DNA of 64,000 bases from NCBI GenBank assembly GCA_028829895.1, contig CM054182.1, positions 33,402,879 through 33,466,878 of the forward strand. The letters are read 5' to 3'. Under the pieces are notes generated by a model, which had not been told where the DNA came from, did no database searches, and was given only the letters and a program-made list of their open reading frames with translations. Source of the stretch: Sinotaia quadrata (taxonomy: Eukaryota; Mollusca; Gastropoda; Architaenioglossa; Viviparidae). Below, one piece after another: positions 10,920 through 21,655 of the stretch (the stretch's first letter is position 1; every line of letters starts with the position of its first letter). A program made the position numbers and the translations under genes.

Positions 10920-11828
10920 TGTTTTAGATCTTAGTAGGCATCATAACTGTTAAACATGTTCTGCTGTTGGTTTATTTAACTTTTTTTTTTTCTTTTTGCC
11001 ATCCCCGAATTTATAAAATATAACAGTCCACCACCCATAAAAAAAGTACATTCGAGTTAATTTTGAAATTCATGTTCTTAATATTAAAATAAAACATCCA
11101 CTCGAGTAGCAGAGAGGTCAGGTCACACATGGTAGGGATAAGAGCTATAATTGGATTTTTTGTTTAGCGTTCCCTGATATCATTCGTAGATTCGCAGACA
11201 TGTTGCATCTGCTACATCTTGAATAATGACACACATCAGTTTTTACTCGTTTCTCCTTTGGGGCTATTAATACAATGGCTGCAAAGTTTTTCGACAGGGC
11301 TCTCTCCAGACATCTTTTCCATTAGCGCACTAATAATGTATAAAATGTTCGTCTTTCAAAGAGAAATGAACAAAGAATACTCGTAATATTGGAACAAAAC
11401 CCCCCACCAAACACAGATCTGCAAATAAACAGATCTGCAAAATAATTCTTATTTGCGGCCATTTATACTGTGTTGCCTTTATTTGACGTCAGAGATTGAG
11501 TCTTGCTCTGACAGAGTTATATATAACATTAAAACCATTATGTAGATAACGATATAGATCACTATGCCACACCATGTTGCTGGTACTTGTGGAAGGGTGC
11601 GGTTAATGTATGGCACAAGTTGTAATGCTAATGTGTATGAGGAGTTAAAATTGAGCTTTGTTTGTTTTAAACATGGAGGCCAGGACCAATCCCATTCTCA
11701 GTGTCACTGTTACAATACTTTCTTTTAAAAAGTACACTGATTTGCTCTATATTGACAGTATTGGTTATTTTCAGATTTTATTTTAAAGTAGTTTGTGTTA
11801 ACAACTTACATTGTTTGTTAGTTACTAC
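10919..11828. other. Unique sequence containing one CRE palindrome
   Basis: Mostly unique. A perfect TGACGTCA lies at 11484-11491. A direct repeat of ACAGATCTGCAAA occurs near 11414-11442. No gene is supported. Confidence 0.5.
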
Positions 11829-13340
11829 AGGCAAACAACCATGATAAGAATAGGATCTATACTATGAAGCTATACTAGTAAAATGTTATAATGCAAAATA
11901 GCCAAACAACAATGATAAGAATAGGAACTATTAGAAGCTATACTTACAAAACAGCCAAACTATCTTGACAAGAATAGGAACTATTAGAAGCCAGACTACT
12001 TTTACAAGACACCCAAACAATCATGACAAGAATAGGAACTATAAGAAGCTATACTACTTTTACAAGACACCCAAACAATCATGACAAGAATAGGAACTAT
12101 AAGAAGCTATACTATTTTTACAAGACACCCAAACAATCATGACAAGAATAGGAACTATTAGAAGCCAGACTACTTTTACAAGACACCCAAACAATCATGA
12201 CAAGAATAGGAACTATTAGAAGCTATACTATTTTTACAAGACACCCAAACAATCATGACAAGAATAGGAACTATTAGAAGCCAGACTACTTTTACAAGAC
12301 ACCCAAACAATCATGACAAGAATAGGAACTATTAGAAGCTATACTATTTTTACAAGACACCCAAACAATCATGACAAGAATAGGAACTATTAGAAGCCAG
12401 ACTACTTTTACAAGACACCCAAACAATCATGACAAGAATAGGAACTATTAGAAGCTATACTATTTTTACAAGACACCCAAACAATCATGACAAGAATAGG
12501 AACTATTAGAAGCTATACTATTTTTACAAGACACCCAAACAATCATGACAAGAATAGGAATTATTAGAAGCCAGACTACTTTTACAAGACACCCAAACAA
12601 TCATGACAAGAATAGGAACTATTAGAAGCTATACTATTTTTACAAGACACCCAAACAATCATGACAAGAATAGGAACTATTAGAAGCTATACTATTTTTA
12701 CAAGACACCCAAACAATCATGACAAGAATAGGAACTATTAGAAGCTATACTATTTTTACAAGACACCCAAACAATCATGACAAGAATAGGAACTATAAGA
12801 AGCTATACTATTTTTACAAGACACCCAAACAATCATGACAAGAATAGGAACTATTAGAAGCTATACTATTTTTACAAGACACCCAAACAATCATGACAAG
12901 AATAGGAACTATTAGAAGCTATACTATTTTTACAAGACACCCAAACAATCATGACAAGAATAGGAACTATAAGAAGCTATACTATTTTTACAAGACACCC
13001 AAACAATCATGACAAGAAGAGGAACTATTAGAAGCTATACTATTTTTACAAGACACCCAAACAATCATGACAAGAATAGGAACTATTAGAAGCCAGACTA
13101 CTTTTACAAGACACCCAAACAATCATGACAAGAATAGGAACTATTAGAAGCCAGACTACTTTTACAAGACACCCAAACAATCATGACAAGAATAGGAACT
13201 ATAAGAAGCTATACTATTTTTACAAGACACCCAAACAATCATGACAAGAAGAGGAACTATAAGAAGCTATACTATTTTTACAAGACACCCAAACAATCAT
13301 GACAAGAAGAGGAACTATAAGAAGCTATACTATTTTTACA
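11829..13340. repeat. Major minisatellite, 58-bp unit, about 26 copies
   Basis: The unit includes AAGACACCCAAACAATCATG, ACAAGAATAGGAACTATTAG and AAGCTATACTATTTTTAC. The first two or three units (11829-11990) are diverged and carry ACTAGTAAAATGTTATAATG in place of the later linker. The remaining roughly 23 are nearly identical. Two subtypes differ in the tail: AGCCAGACTACTTTT and AGCTATACTATTTTT. They alternate in the first third, giving a 116-bp higher-order unit, and become mostly homogeneous further on. No conserved reading frame exists. Confidence 0.97.
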
Positions 13341-13383
13341 ATCAAACGTGTACATAGTCCTACTGTCTCGTCAGTGTCACTCT

Positions 13384-13427
13384 TTATTTTTAATTTTATT
13401 TTTAATTTTATTTTTAATTTTATTTTA
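13384..13427. repeat. Short tandem repeat, 13-bp unit
   Basis: TTTTTAATTTTAT is repeated about 3.5 times immediately after the 58-bp array. Confidence 0.9.
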
Positions 13428-13841
13428 AAAAAATAATAATACTACTAAGAAGATACAAACAAAAACTGATAAAGCACTTTCTCTTAAAATGGCTCTTAGC
13501 AATTTATATGTTCGAAGCACAGAGGTGGGGTTCCATATATAACATCAAGCACTGATGGTGGTGGTGGAGGGGAGGAGGAAACGGTCTTGAAAAATTTGAG
13601 TCACAAAATATATTTTTCTTCAGTACATTATCTTTTTAACAAACAGAGAAATTTCCCACTAAAAATTCCCACATTTCATAGAGATATCCTTTTAAAACTA
13701 TTGTTTAATAAGGACTTTTAAATCGAAGTATCTTTTCATTCAACTAGCTTTTATTAACAGAACAAAATTAACAAGGGGAGACAAAAACGAACTATTAAAA
13801 AGTACAAAATGTAACTACTGTCTTGTATTATAACTTTTTAA

Positions 13842-13945
13842 ACTAGTATAGCTTCTAATAGTTCCTATTCTTATCACGGTTGTTTCGCTGTCTTGTATTA
13901 TAACATTTTATTAGTATAGCTTCTTATAGTTCCTATTCTTACGTG
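13842..13945 (-). repeat. Two inverted units of the 58-bp minisatellite
   Basis: Two blocks of GTATAGCTTCTAATAGTTCC / GTATAGCTTCTTATAGTTCC plus TATTCTTA are the reverse complement of the upstream array. Read on the minus strand they include ACTAGTTT or ACTAATAAAATGTTATAATA linkers and AAACAACCGTGATAAGAATA. They therefore match the diverged first units at 11829-11940 rather than the homogenised bulk. Confidence 0.9.
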
Positions 13946-14119
13946 GGAGATTTTTTCACATGGCCAGCTTTATGTTGCATTGTCGCGTTCATCAAAGTAT
14001 TAAAATTGACTGTCAAGGTCATTTGGTCGAATGTTAACTGGCAATGTGAATTATAATCAAACATGTGGGAGGGTTTTTTGAGCCACATGGCCAGCTTTAT
14101 GTTGCATTGTCACATTCAT
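13941..14119. repeat. Two-copy duplication, about 125 bp apart
   Basis: CACATGGCCAGCTTTATGTT followed by GCATTGTC occurs at about 13957 and again at about 14082. Each is preceded by GTGGGAG plus a T-run. The sequence between is unique. Confidence 0.85.
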
Positions 14120-15079
14120 GGGAATGGGAAATAAGAAAATAAGTAATCCTATATATAGTTTTCCTGGCTGCCCGGCAAGTCTCACATCTACTAAAGTACA
14201 GATGCAGAGGATCCGAGCGATAAACAAAACTATCCTATAGAGTTTCTTCCACACTCCCACATTCATACTCCATGGTGCATGTACAAAAAATTAATATATA
14301 CTTTATACTAAATTATTAACTCAAGTCTAAGAAAGTACTGTCGTCACAAAACTATAGAGCTAACGCAATTATTTTTAATTAGGATATAAACATGGCATTG
14401 TTTGTTGTTTCTTCCCTTCTTTGCCACTAATCTGTTGCCATTCGCTCTTCTAAACGCCAGACTATTCCGCCTTGAAATTAACAACGTTAAATGGAATGCG
14501 ACATTGTAGACAATCCCATGCTGACATAAAAATCATTTGAAAGATCTTACAGAGCTTCATTATGTCACTCGTTTATAAATCGCAACAGGATTTCATTTTT
14601 GTTATAGCAACTAAGTACAAGAGTACTTGGCTTGCAATTCTAGAATGCATTACAAAGTGAAATATACGAAAGCCTAACATGTAAACAAGTTATCCATTTA
14701 GATCAGTGTAAACTAAGAATGTAATGAGTATGTCCTGTTCACTTTTTATTTTTATTTTTACGCGTTTACGTAAATAATTTATTATTAGAGACGCAATATT
14801 CACTAATAACTGGTCAAAAAATATAAAATATAAAAATATTTATTAAGCAACCCATATATAAGAGGAAATCTATATTTCATCAGACTGAGTGTTAAAACTC
14901 GAACTTTTAAAAGTGTACTTAATACCACAATCGAAATTTGTATATCCTACTCCGTAAAGATCACAACAGTATCCTGTTCAAGGACAGCTGTCATATTGTT
15001 CAAGGACAGCTGTGTCATATTTTTTCTTAGAATGGCCTACTGGCGTGGAGAACAAGAAACGTCTAGTAGCAACATTTTT
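14120..15079. other. Unique AT-rich sequence, no gene seen
   Basis: Short duplicated phrase TGTTCAAGGACAGCTGT near 14975-15013. Otherwise no recognisable element. Confidence 0.5.
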
Positions 15080-15089
15080 GGGTCGTTAC

Positions 15090-16037
15090 GTGTCAACAGC
15101 ACTTAGACAACATATCAATAAAATATGTAAGGAAATTTAAAAATCATAAGAAGAGTATTAGTAGGGTATGAGTATTTAGTATTAGTAGGGTATTTTTGTA
15201 TTGCACTTTGTATTGTTTTGTATAGAGTATTTTTGTATTGCATTGTGTTATTTTTTTTTTTAATGCATAATTGCATTTAAAACTTTAGTAATAATGCCTA
15301 CTGACAAACTAAGCTATTACTGACATTCCTTACGACAGTAGAATGTCCGGCCCTACTTGATGGTAGTAGCGGACTTCCGAAAATTGACCTGTTGAAGGTC
15401 ATGTTTTCAATCTCGTGTCAACAGCACTTAGACAACACATAAAGAAAATATGTAAGGAAAGGAAAAAATCACAAGAAGCTGAATTAGTAGGGTGTGAGTA
15501 TTTTTGTATTGCACTGTGTTATTTTTTTAATGCATACTTGCATTTAAAACTTTAGTAATAATGCCTACTGACAAACTCAGCCATTACTGACATTCCTTAC
15601 GACAGTAGTATGTCCGGCCCTACTTGATGGTAGTAGCAGACTTCCGAAAATTGACCTGTTGAAGGTCATGTTTTCAATCTCGTGTCAACAGCACTTAGAC
15701 AACACATAAAGAAAATATGTAAGGAAAGAAAAAAAATCACAAGAAGCTGAATTAGTAGGGTGTGAGTATTTTTGTATTTGCACTGTGTTATTTTTTTTAA
15801 TGCATAACAGCACTTAGACAACACATCAAGAAAATATGTAAGGAAAGGAAAAAAATCACAAGAAGCTGAATTAGTAGGGTATGAATATTTTTGTATTGCA
15901 CTATTTTATTTTTTTTAATGCATAATTGCAGTTAAAACTTTAACTTTAATGCCTACTGACAAACCAAGCTATTACTGACATTCCTTACGAGAGTAATACT
16001 TGATGGTAGTGGCATGTTGAAGGTCATGTTTTCAATT
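15090..16037. repeat. Long-unit tandem duplication, about 270-325 bp, 3-4 copies
   Basis: Each unit begins GTGTCAACAGCACTTAGACA, followed by AAAATATGTAAGGAAA, TTAGTAGGGT, a TGCACTGTGTTATTTTTT block, TGCCTACTGACAAACT, CATTCCTTACGACAGTAG, GACCTGTTGAAGGTCATG and TTTTCAATCTCG. Copy 1 is about 15090-15413, copy 2 about 15414-15684, copy 3 a truncated 15685-15805 and copy 4 about 15806-16037. Copy 3 lacks the whole right half, so unequal recombination inside the array is likely. Confidence 0.92.
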
Positions 16038-16129
16038 TCGGCGAAGTTCTAACCGTCAGGAAGTGCATATTAGACGCCGATAGGAAATACACTGTTGTTA
16101 ACAGCATTTCATTCATTTCTACATGGGTG

Positions 16130-16240
16130 TCGTTCCCAGCATCCACTCACGCGCGTCAACTGAAACTGATGTGATTGCGCGTGCGCATTCGCGTGCTCCG
16201 TGGAAACCGGACACTTGGAACGTTGATAAAAAGGGATGCA
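16130..16240 (+). promoter_or_regulatory. GC/CpG-rich promoter-like island
   Basis: A local CpG-rich patch contains TGCGCGTGCGCA at 16176-16187, one base from the NRF1 consensus, followed by GATAAAAAGG near 16225 as a weak TATA-like element. A 62-codon frame starts at 16293 but shows no family. Function is inferred only. Confidence 0.25.
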
Positions 16241-17246
16241 CGATGTCATGTTAACTATTGAAACTTGAAATTTCAATTAAATACAGCGCAACTTGACTGC
16301 TATGTCTAATTGTCGTTTGACATACTTAAGCATCGCTTTCATTTTGGACCTGACATTCAAGAGTGATGAACCGCAACACAGGCAAGAAAGTTTTCATATC
16401 CGTGAAACCAGATTGCACTTCTGCGAGAGAGATCTGCCGCAGTCTAAAAGCATGACTTATAAAATAAGCACGCGAAACTGAGTGAGTTTTCTTCATTTTC
16501 ATTTCGCCGTATTTTCTTTTTTTTCCCCAGTTTTGTGCTTTTTTCTTTTCATGTTCGGAGCAACAATAGAAGTCGCATCAAATTTATCAAAGTATTAGCA
16601 AAACAAAAAGGCTTTTAAACAACCGCAACAGATAACTTTCAGTTGCACACGTGCCTAAAACTTGTAATGGATATGGCTGAAATGCAAAAGTGAGGGTCCG
16701 ACTTGTCAGTCACACAAGCATTTTCCGACCAAGTCAAGTGCGACAGGGTGTTGCGAGACCGTTGTTGACATGATGACGCGCAATATGGTGTTGACAAACG
16801 TGAATGGGTTGTGTGCGAGTGGTCTGGTTCAGACAGATGATGTACACATTGTAGGGGTCAGTGGTAGAAGCAAAAACAAATACAAGTTTCACGTAAGCAA
16901 CACTCCAACACAGGTTCATGACCTTTCTTGCATTTGTGATGCATGAATATGTGACATTGTTTGACATACTGTGTTTATTTTGCCATGTGCGTGCTTGGGG
17001 ATAATGAATACCATTGTGGGAATTGTAAGTTTGAGAATGGAGTGTCAGATAGAATGGAATTATATTGTTATGAATAGGAAACTTAGGATTGTTCCTAACT
17101 ATATGTTGCAGAGATCAAGTTCCTTTTTTTTTTGTTGGTTTGAGTCTCTCCCTGTGCATGAGTTCAACCTTGAGCTGTGAGACTCAAGTAGAGCCTCAAG
17201 GTCAACTTTCAATTTCTCAACTACCCTTTGTTTGTTCACTGTTGTG
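16241..17246. other. Unique sequence with slightly raised GC
   Basis: Short open frames at 16293-16481, 16734-16967 and 16971-17180 lack domain features. No gene is supported. Confidence 0.45.
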
Positions 17247-17371
17247 ACTTTTAATAAATTTATTGTTAAATTTATTGACCTTCTTACACATATTGATATT
17301 GATAATCTTATGTTGGAGAAGAAAGTGGTGGATGGGGGCTTGCTAAATATAGACTGAAAGTAGGATTTGTC
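17247..17371. repeat. Direct repeat copy 1, about 122 bp
   Basis: Runs from TTTTAATAAATTTATTGTTA through GACCTTCTTACACATATTGA to GAAAGTAGGATTTGTCT. It matches 17483-17607 almost base for base. Confidence 0.93.
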
Positions 17372-17482
17372 TATATATATAGTGAGAGACTGTAAACTAT
17401 AATTATCCGAACATGGGTTCGTGGAATATTGATGTCAAATTATCTATTTCACTGTAATTTTCATATGTATTTTTGATTTTTC

Positions 17483-17607
17483 TTTTAATAAATTTATTGT
17501 TAAATTTATTGACCTTCTTACACATATTGATATTGATAATCTTATGTTGGAGAAGAAAGTGGTGGATGGGGGCTTGCTAAATATAGACTGAAAGTAGGAT
17601 TTGTCTT
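17483..17607. repeat. Direct repeat copy 2, about 122 bp
   Basis: Near-identical to 17247-17371 with about 110 bp of unrelated sequence between the copies. Immediately after it (17608-17640) comes the minus-strand counterpart of 1129-1165, so copy 2 is joined to a dispersed element segment that copy 1 lacks. Copy 1 may be a short secondary duplication. Confidence 0.93.
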
Positions 17608-17645
17608 CTCCTTTAGTAAGAAGTTTTCCACTCACGGAAACCTTA
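17602..17645 (-). mobile_element. Dispersed repeat segment shared with 1129-1165
   Basis: On the minus strand this reads GTGGAAAACTTCTTACTAAA followed by GGAGAAGACAAATCC, matching 1129-1165 with about one mismatch in 35. It lies within a 77-codon minus-strand frame (17444-17677) of no known family. Confidence 0.55.
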
Positions 17646-17989
17646 TGTGACTGTAAATGTGGAATAGAAAAAAACATTTACAATGCCATAATATCTGCCA
17701 AGTGGTGTCTGTTGGAGGATTATTAATAAAATAAAATTAATATTCTCATCACCTGAGATTAGTTTTGAAAGATTAATTAATAATAATAATTTTCAATAAC
17801 TAAGTGGCGTGCCCATGTCAACATTTCCCAATCTACTACTCCCCTCTCCCCAATGGACTGAGATGGAAAAGTCTCGACTATTCACACCTTCACCAATTAG
17901 TCCTTCTGTTTCTTTTATTCTTTGGAATTGTTTTAAAATTTTTGTGTTTTTCTCTTCTGAAGCCAGTCTGTTTTTCAATCTTGTGAAAG

Positions 17990-18031
17990 TATAGTCTAGA
18001 CTCTAGAAGATAGCTCCACGCCCCCCCCCCT

Positions 18032-18079
<48 letters not shown>

Positions 18080-18966
18080 ATAGTGCCTAATCATGACCAT
18101 GTGGTGTTGTAAGAGAATGTTGTTTTCATTCTTATGGCAATGTAGTAATTATTTGGTTCAAGTGTATGAGTTAACTATAAGTGATATTATACGAGAGCAC
18201 TGAATGTTTGTGAATGAACTCTAAAACTACTTTGGTAGAGTTTGTCTACAACTTGACTGAAGCTGTGTGGTTGTGACTTTATAATTATGTAACTTAAGAC
18301 CGCATGACGTGTAGTCTAGGATCCCATTGAATGTCGTTAGCAAACACACATGTGGACTGTTGAACTGGTCTCTTGCCTGTGGGTCATTCTGCTGAGGTGT
18401 GGCTTGGGTTCATCACTCATTAAACCAACATCCAAGATAAATTCTCAGACAAAGGGCTGATCTGCCAATAAAATATACATGGTCTAAGAAATCACCCTCA
18501 TGTGTTCTCTGATTGAACACTCTTACATGGTCATCCTACATTTAAATATCATAAATGAAGTAGAACAGTATAAAATAAAGTTAATGTCAAGAGATAAACA
18601 TGAATATAATATTAGTTAGTCGAGCAAAACCATATACCTTTGGCAGTAATATACAGAAGATCATTTCCTGCTGTGTTGATAACCATTGATAAGGTTTGTA
18701 GTATGATTATATTTTATAATATTAAGACCAGGAGCAAAAACACATGTTGCCTTGATGGTCAGCTGCATTCATCTACAGATAAGTTTCTGATACATTCATT
18801 CACATGGCTGAGCTGCACATTGATTGGTTAGTTTAGTGAGTCATCTGAAACATTCAGGTATGTTCTCAGCCTGAGGATAAGGGTCAGCTTTTCTAGAAGG
18901 TAGATTTACTTGTAGTCTAATTTTAGAGGAAGGATGGGTGTGGGCTACATAAGTCATTATGTGACA
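17990..18966 (+). mobile_element. Dispersed repeat family, copy A
   Basis: Shares collinear blocks with 41679-42533 and with the reverse complement of 32679-33936: TCTAGAAGATAGCTC near 18002, AATCATGACCATGTGGTGTT near 18089, GCAGTAATATACAGA near 18642, and GGTGTGGGCTACATAAG to TTATGTGACA at the right end. A (GA)n tract (18032-18077) replaces roughly 200 bp present in the other copies. It has no coding capacity, and its class is unknown. Confidence 0.8.
18021..18077. repeat. Poly-C followed by (GA)n microsatellite
   Basis: Ten C residues at 18021-18030, then TC and about 23 GA units. It sits inside dispersed repeat copy A at an internal deletion point. Confidence 0.96.
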
Positions 18967-20032
18967 ATCACTTTATGAGGTGGAAAAAAAAAAGAAAACT
19001 ATAAGAAAGTACTTCTTTTATACTTTTAGCCATCTGTCCATTGTTTTGTTACAAATTTTGTATTAAGACAGTAATCTCTACAAATATTTTATTTGATTTA
19101 AATATTCTCATCCAAACCAGTATCTTTCATTTTCTTTATCAAACTATTGCACCGTTCTTTATATTCTTTTGTTTTCGTCTATGACCTTTGACTTTTGACT
19201 TTTTGACATAATTTACAGTCTGCCTTTGGTATCTGTATTTTGTGTGCAGAACCAGTGAAAGTAGGAATCGAAATACTGACCTATTGACGAAAAACAAACA
19301 AAAGCTACGTTAAAATTGTTAGAATAATAATGGAAGATAAATGTTGACTCAGTCATAAAACGTATTTGCTGAGTTGGAAAGTCATAAATATCTGATTGAA
19401 GAAATATGATTTGATTTATATAAAATCAGAACTAATTTTTTAAAAGGTTAGAAACAAAAAACCCAATGCCATCTTATTTTGTACTGCCGAGCTTCATTTT
19501 ATTGATCATAGATCAATAAATAGATCATAGATCAAACGATATTTATCTACTTTACTTCTTTTTTTTTTTTTTAAAGCTTAGAGTTTTTTTTAGTGCAAAT
19601 TATATTTTCCTCATTTTTTATTTTATAATGCAAACAACTTCAAGCTAAGTAAAGAAATCACTACTCAAAGAACAGAAGAAAAAAAAAGCAAAATAAAATT
19701 AAAAAAATAACTTGTTACTAAACAATAAAAAGTTGGTATTTTGTTCCTTTTATGTTTGCAAATTGCCTTTGCTTGTCAGTTTCACTATATGCACTATAAT
19801 TATGAAAATAGCTTTGTATCAACCCTGATTTTTCTATCAAAGTATTAACTTATGAAAATCGCCCTGTATCGACCCTGATTTTTTCTATCAAAGTATTAAC
19901 TTGTGATAATTGTATGTAGGTCGGGCTGAGTTCATCGACATCTGATAACCCGGTTTTCTGTAACATTCTTCAGATAGGTGAAATCCAATACGGTCTGAAT
20001 ATACCTAGCAAGTTTGAAGTATTTCGTGTCAA
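18967..20032. other. Unique AT-rich sequence
   Basis: Contains poly-T and poly-A runs (about 19559-19573, 19679-19687) and a two-copy phrase TGATTTTTCTATCAAAGTAT near 19827 and 19878. I see no gene. Confidence 0.5.
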
Positions 20033-20305
20033 ACACAGCAAATTTCGGTTTTAATATACATAGTAAACACAGCAATATACAGTTTTATTATTCTTAGTAA
20101 ACATAAAGTAAGGTCTCAATGTACATAACAAACACAGCAATATACAGTCTTAATGTACTTTGTAAACACAGGAAATAGATCTTAATGCACTTTGTAAACA
20201 CAGCAAAATACGGGCTTAGTGCACTTTATAAATACAGCAAAATAGGTCTTAATGCACTTTATAAAGAGCAAAATAGGTCTTATTGCACTTTATAAACAGC
20301 AAAAT
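20033..20305. repeat. Degenerate minisatellite, about 35-40-bp unit, 7-8 copies
   Basis: AAACACAGCAAAATACGG or close variants alternate with TCTTAATGCACTTTATA. The copies are diverged, so this array is older than its neighbours. Confidence 0.85.
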
Positions 20306-20502
20306 ACCAGCATTTGTGCCAAGCAACTCCAAATTCTCATCCATTACAAAATGTATTTCGAGAGCTTTATCAGTCGTCTTGTTCAGCAATCTCGTAATAG
20401 AACGATCAATTATATTTGACTGATTGGGATTGGCAATTGAACTGATATTAAAGTAGATATTGCCGTGCGGCTACTGATGTAGCCATGTTTGCTGTTGGCT
20501 TG

Positions 20503-20618
<116 letters not shown>

Positions 20619-20624
20619 TAGGAT

Positions 20625-21199
20625 CGCGAGTTATATATTAGTATCACAAGTCATATGTTGTATAACAAGATATATATTAGTATCACAAGTCATATGTTGT
20701 ATAACAATTTATATATTAGTATCACAAGTCATATGTTGTATAACAAGTTATATATTAGTATCACAAGTCATATGTTGTATAACAAGTTATATATTAGTAT
20801 CACAAGTCATATGTTGTATAACAAGTTATATATTAGTATCACAAGTCATATGTTGTATAACAAGTTATATATTAGTATCACAAGTCATATGTTGTATAAC
20901 AAGTTATATATTAGTATCACAAGTCATATGTTGTATAATAAGTTATATATTAGTATCACAAGTCATATGTTGTATAACAAGTTATATATTAGTATCACAA
21001 GTCATATGTTGTATAACAAGTTATATATAAGTTATCACAAGTTATATATTAGCATCACAAGTCATATGTTGTATAAGAAGTTATATATTAGTATCACAAG
21101 TCATATGTTGTATAACAAGTTATATATAAGTTATCACAAATTATATATTAGCATCACAAGTCATATGTTGTATAACAAGTTATATATTAGCATCACAAG
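20625..21199. repeat. Minisatellite, 39-bp dimeric unit, about 14 copies
   Basis: Each 39-bp unit consists of a 20-bp half AGTTATATATTAGTATCACA and a related 19-bp half AGTCATATGTTGTATAACA. Towards the right some units lose one half. Because 39 is divisible by three, two frames (20485-21030 and 20655-21290) stay open through it; these are not proteins. Confidence 0.96.
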
Positions 21200-21306
21200 C
21201 AACGTTCCCTCTAATATTTTTCCTGCGTGCGCGGGCGGAACTGGCGGTTGTTTGAGCTTGCTACCAAAACGTGTGCGCGGAATTTTGTAACTGCTGCGTG
21301 GCATTG
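21200..21306. mobile_element. hAT-like MITE, 107 bp, within the satellite
   Basis: A GC-rich block interrupts the AT-rich array. Its ends read CAACGTTCCC at the left and, on the other strand, CAATGCCACG. Both fit the YARNG terminal pattern of hAT transposons. It is flanked on both sides by ATCACAAG (21192-21199 and 21307-21314), matching the hAT 8-bp target-site duplication. The caveat is that ATCACAAG also occurs in every satellite unit. It has no coding capacity. Confidence 0.6.
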
Positions 21307-21655
21307 ATCACAAGTTATGTATTTGTATCACAAGTTATATATTAATATTATTTTCACAAGTTATATATTAGTGTGACAAGTTATATATTAGTGTGACAAG
21401 TTATATATTAGTGTCACAATTTATATATTATTTTCACAAGTTGTATATTAGTGTGACAAGTTATATATTAGTGTGACAAGTTATATATTAGTGTCACAAT
21501 TTATATATTATTTTCACAAGTTGTATATTAGTGTGACAAGTTATATATTAGTGTCACAAGATATATATTAGTGTGACAAGTTATATATTAGTGTCACAAT
21601 TTATATATTATTGTCACAAGTTATATGTTAGTGTCACAAGTTATATATTAGTATT
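21307..21655. repeat. Minisatellite, about 20-bp monomeric unit, about 17 copies
   Basis: The unit is CAAGTTATATATTAGTGTGA with TTTTCA and GTGTCA variants. It equals one half of the 39-bp unit upstream of the MITE, so this side of the array kept or returned to monomers. Confidence 0.93.

Noticed and set aside
13384..13427. Telomere-like or AT-rich origin repeat
   Set aside because: The 13-bp TTTTTAATTTTAT unit has no telomeric motif, and AT-richness alone does not define an origin.
17804..17994. Overlapping 60-61-codon frames on both strands
   Set aside because: Short, without domain or splice support, and frames overlap on both strands as expected by chance.
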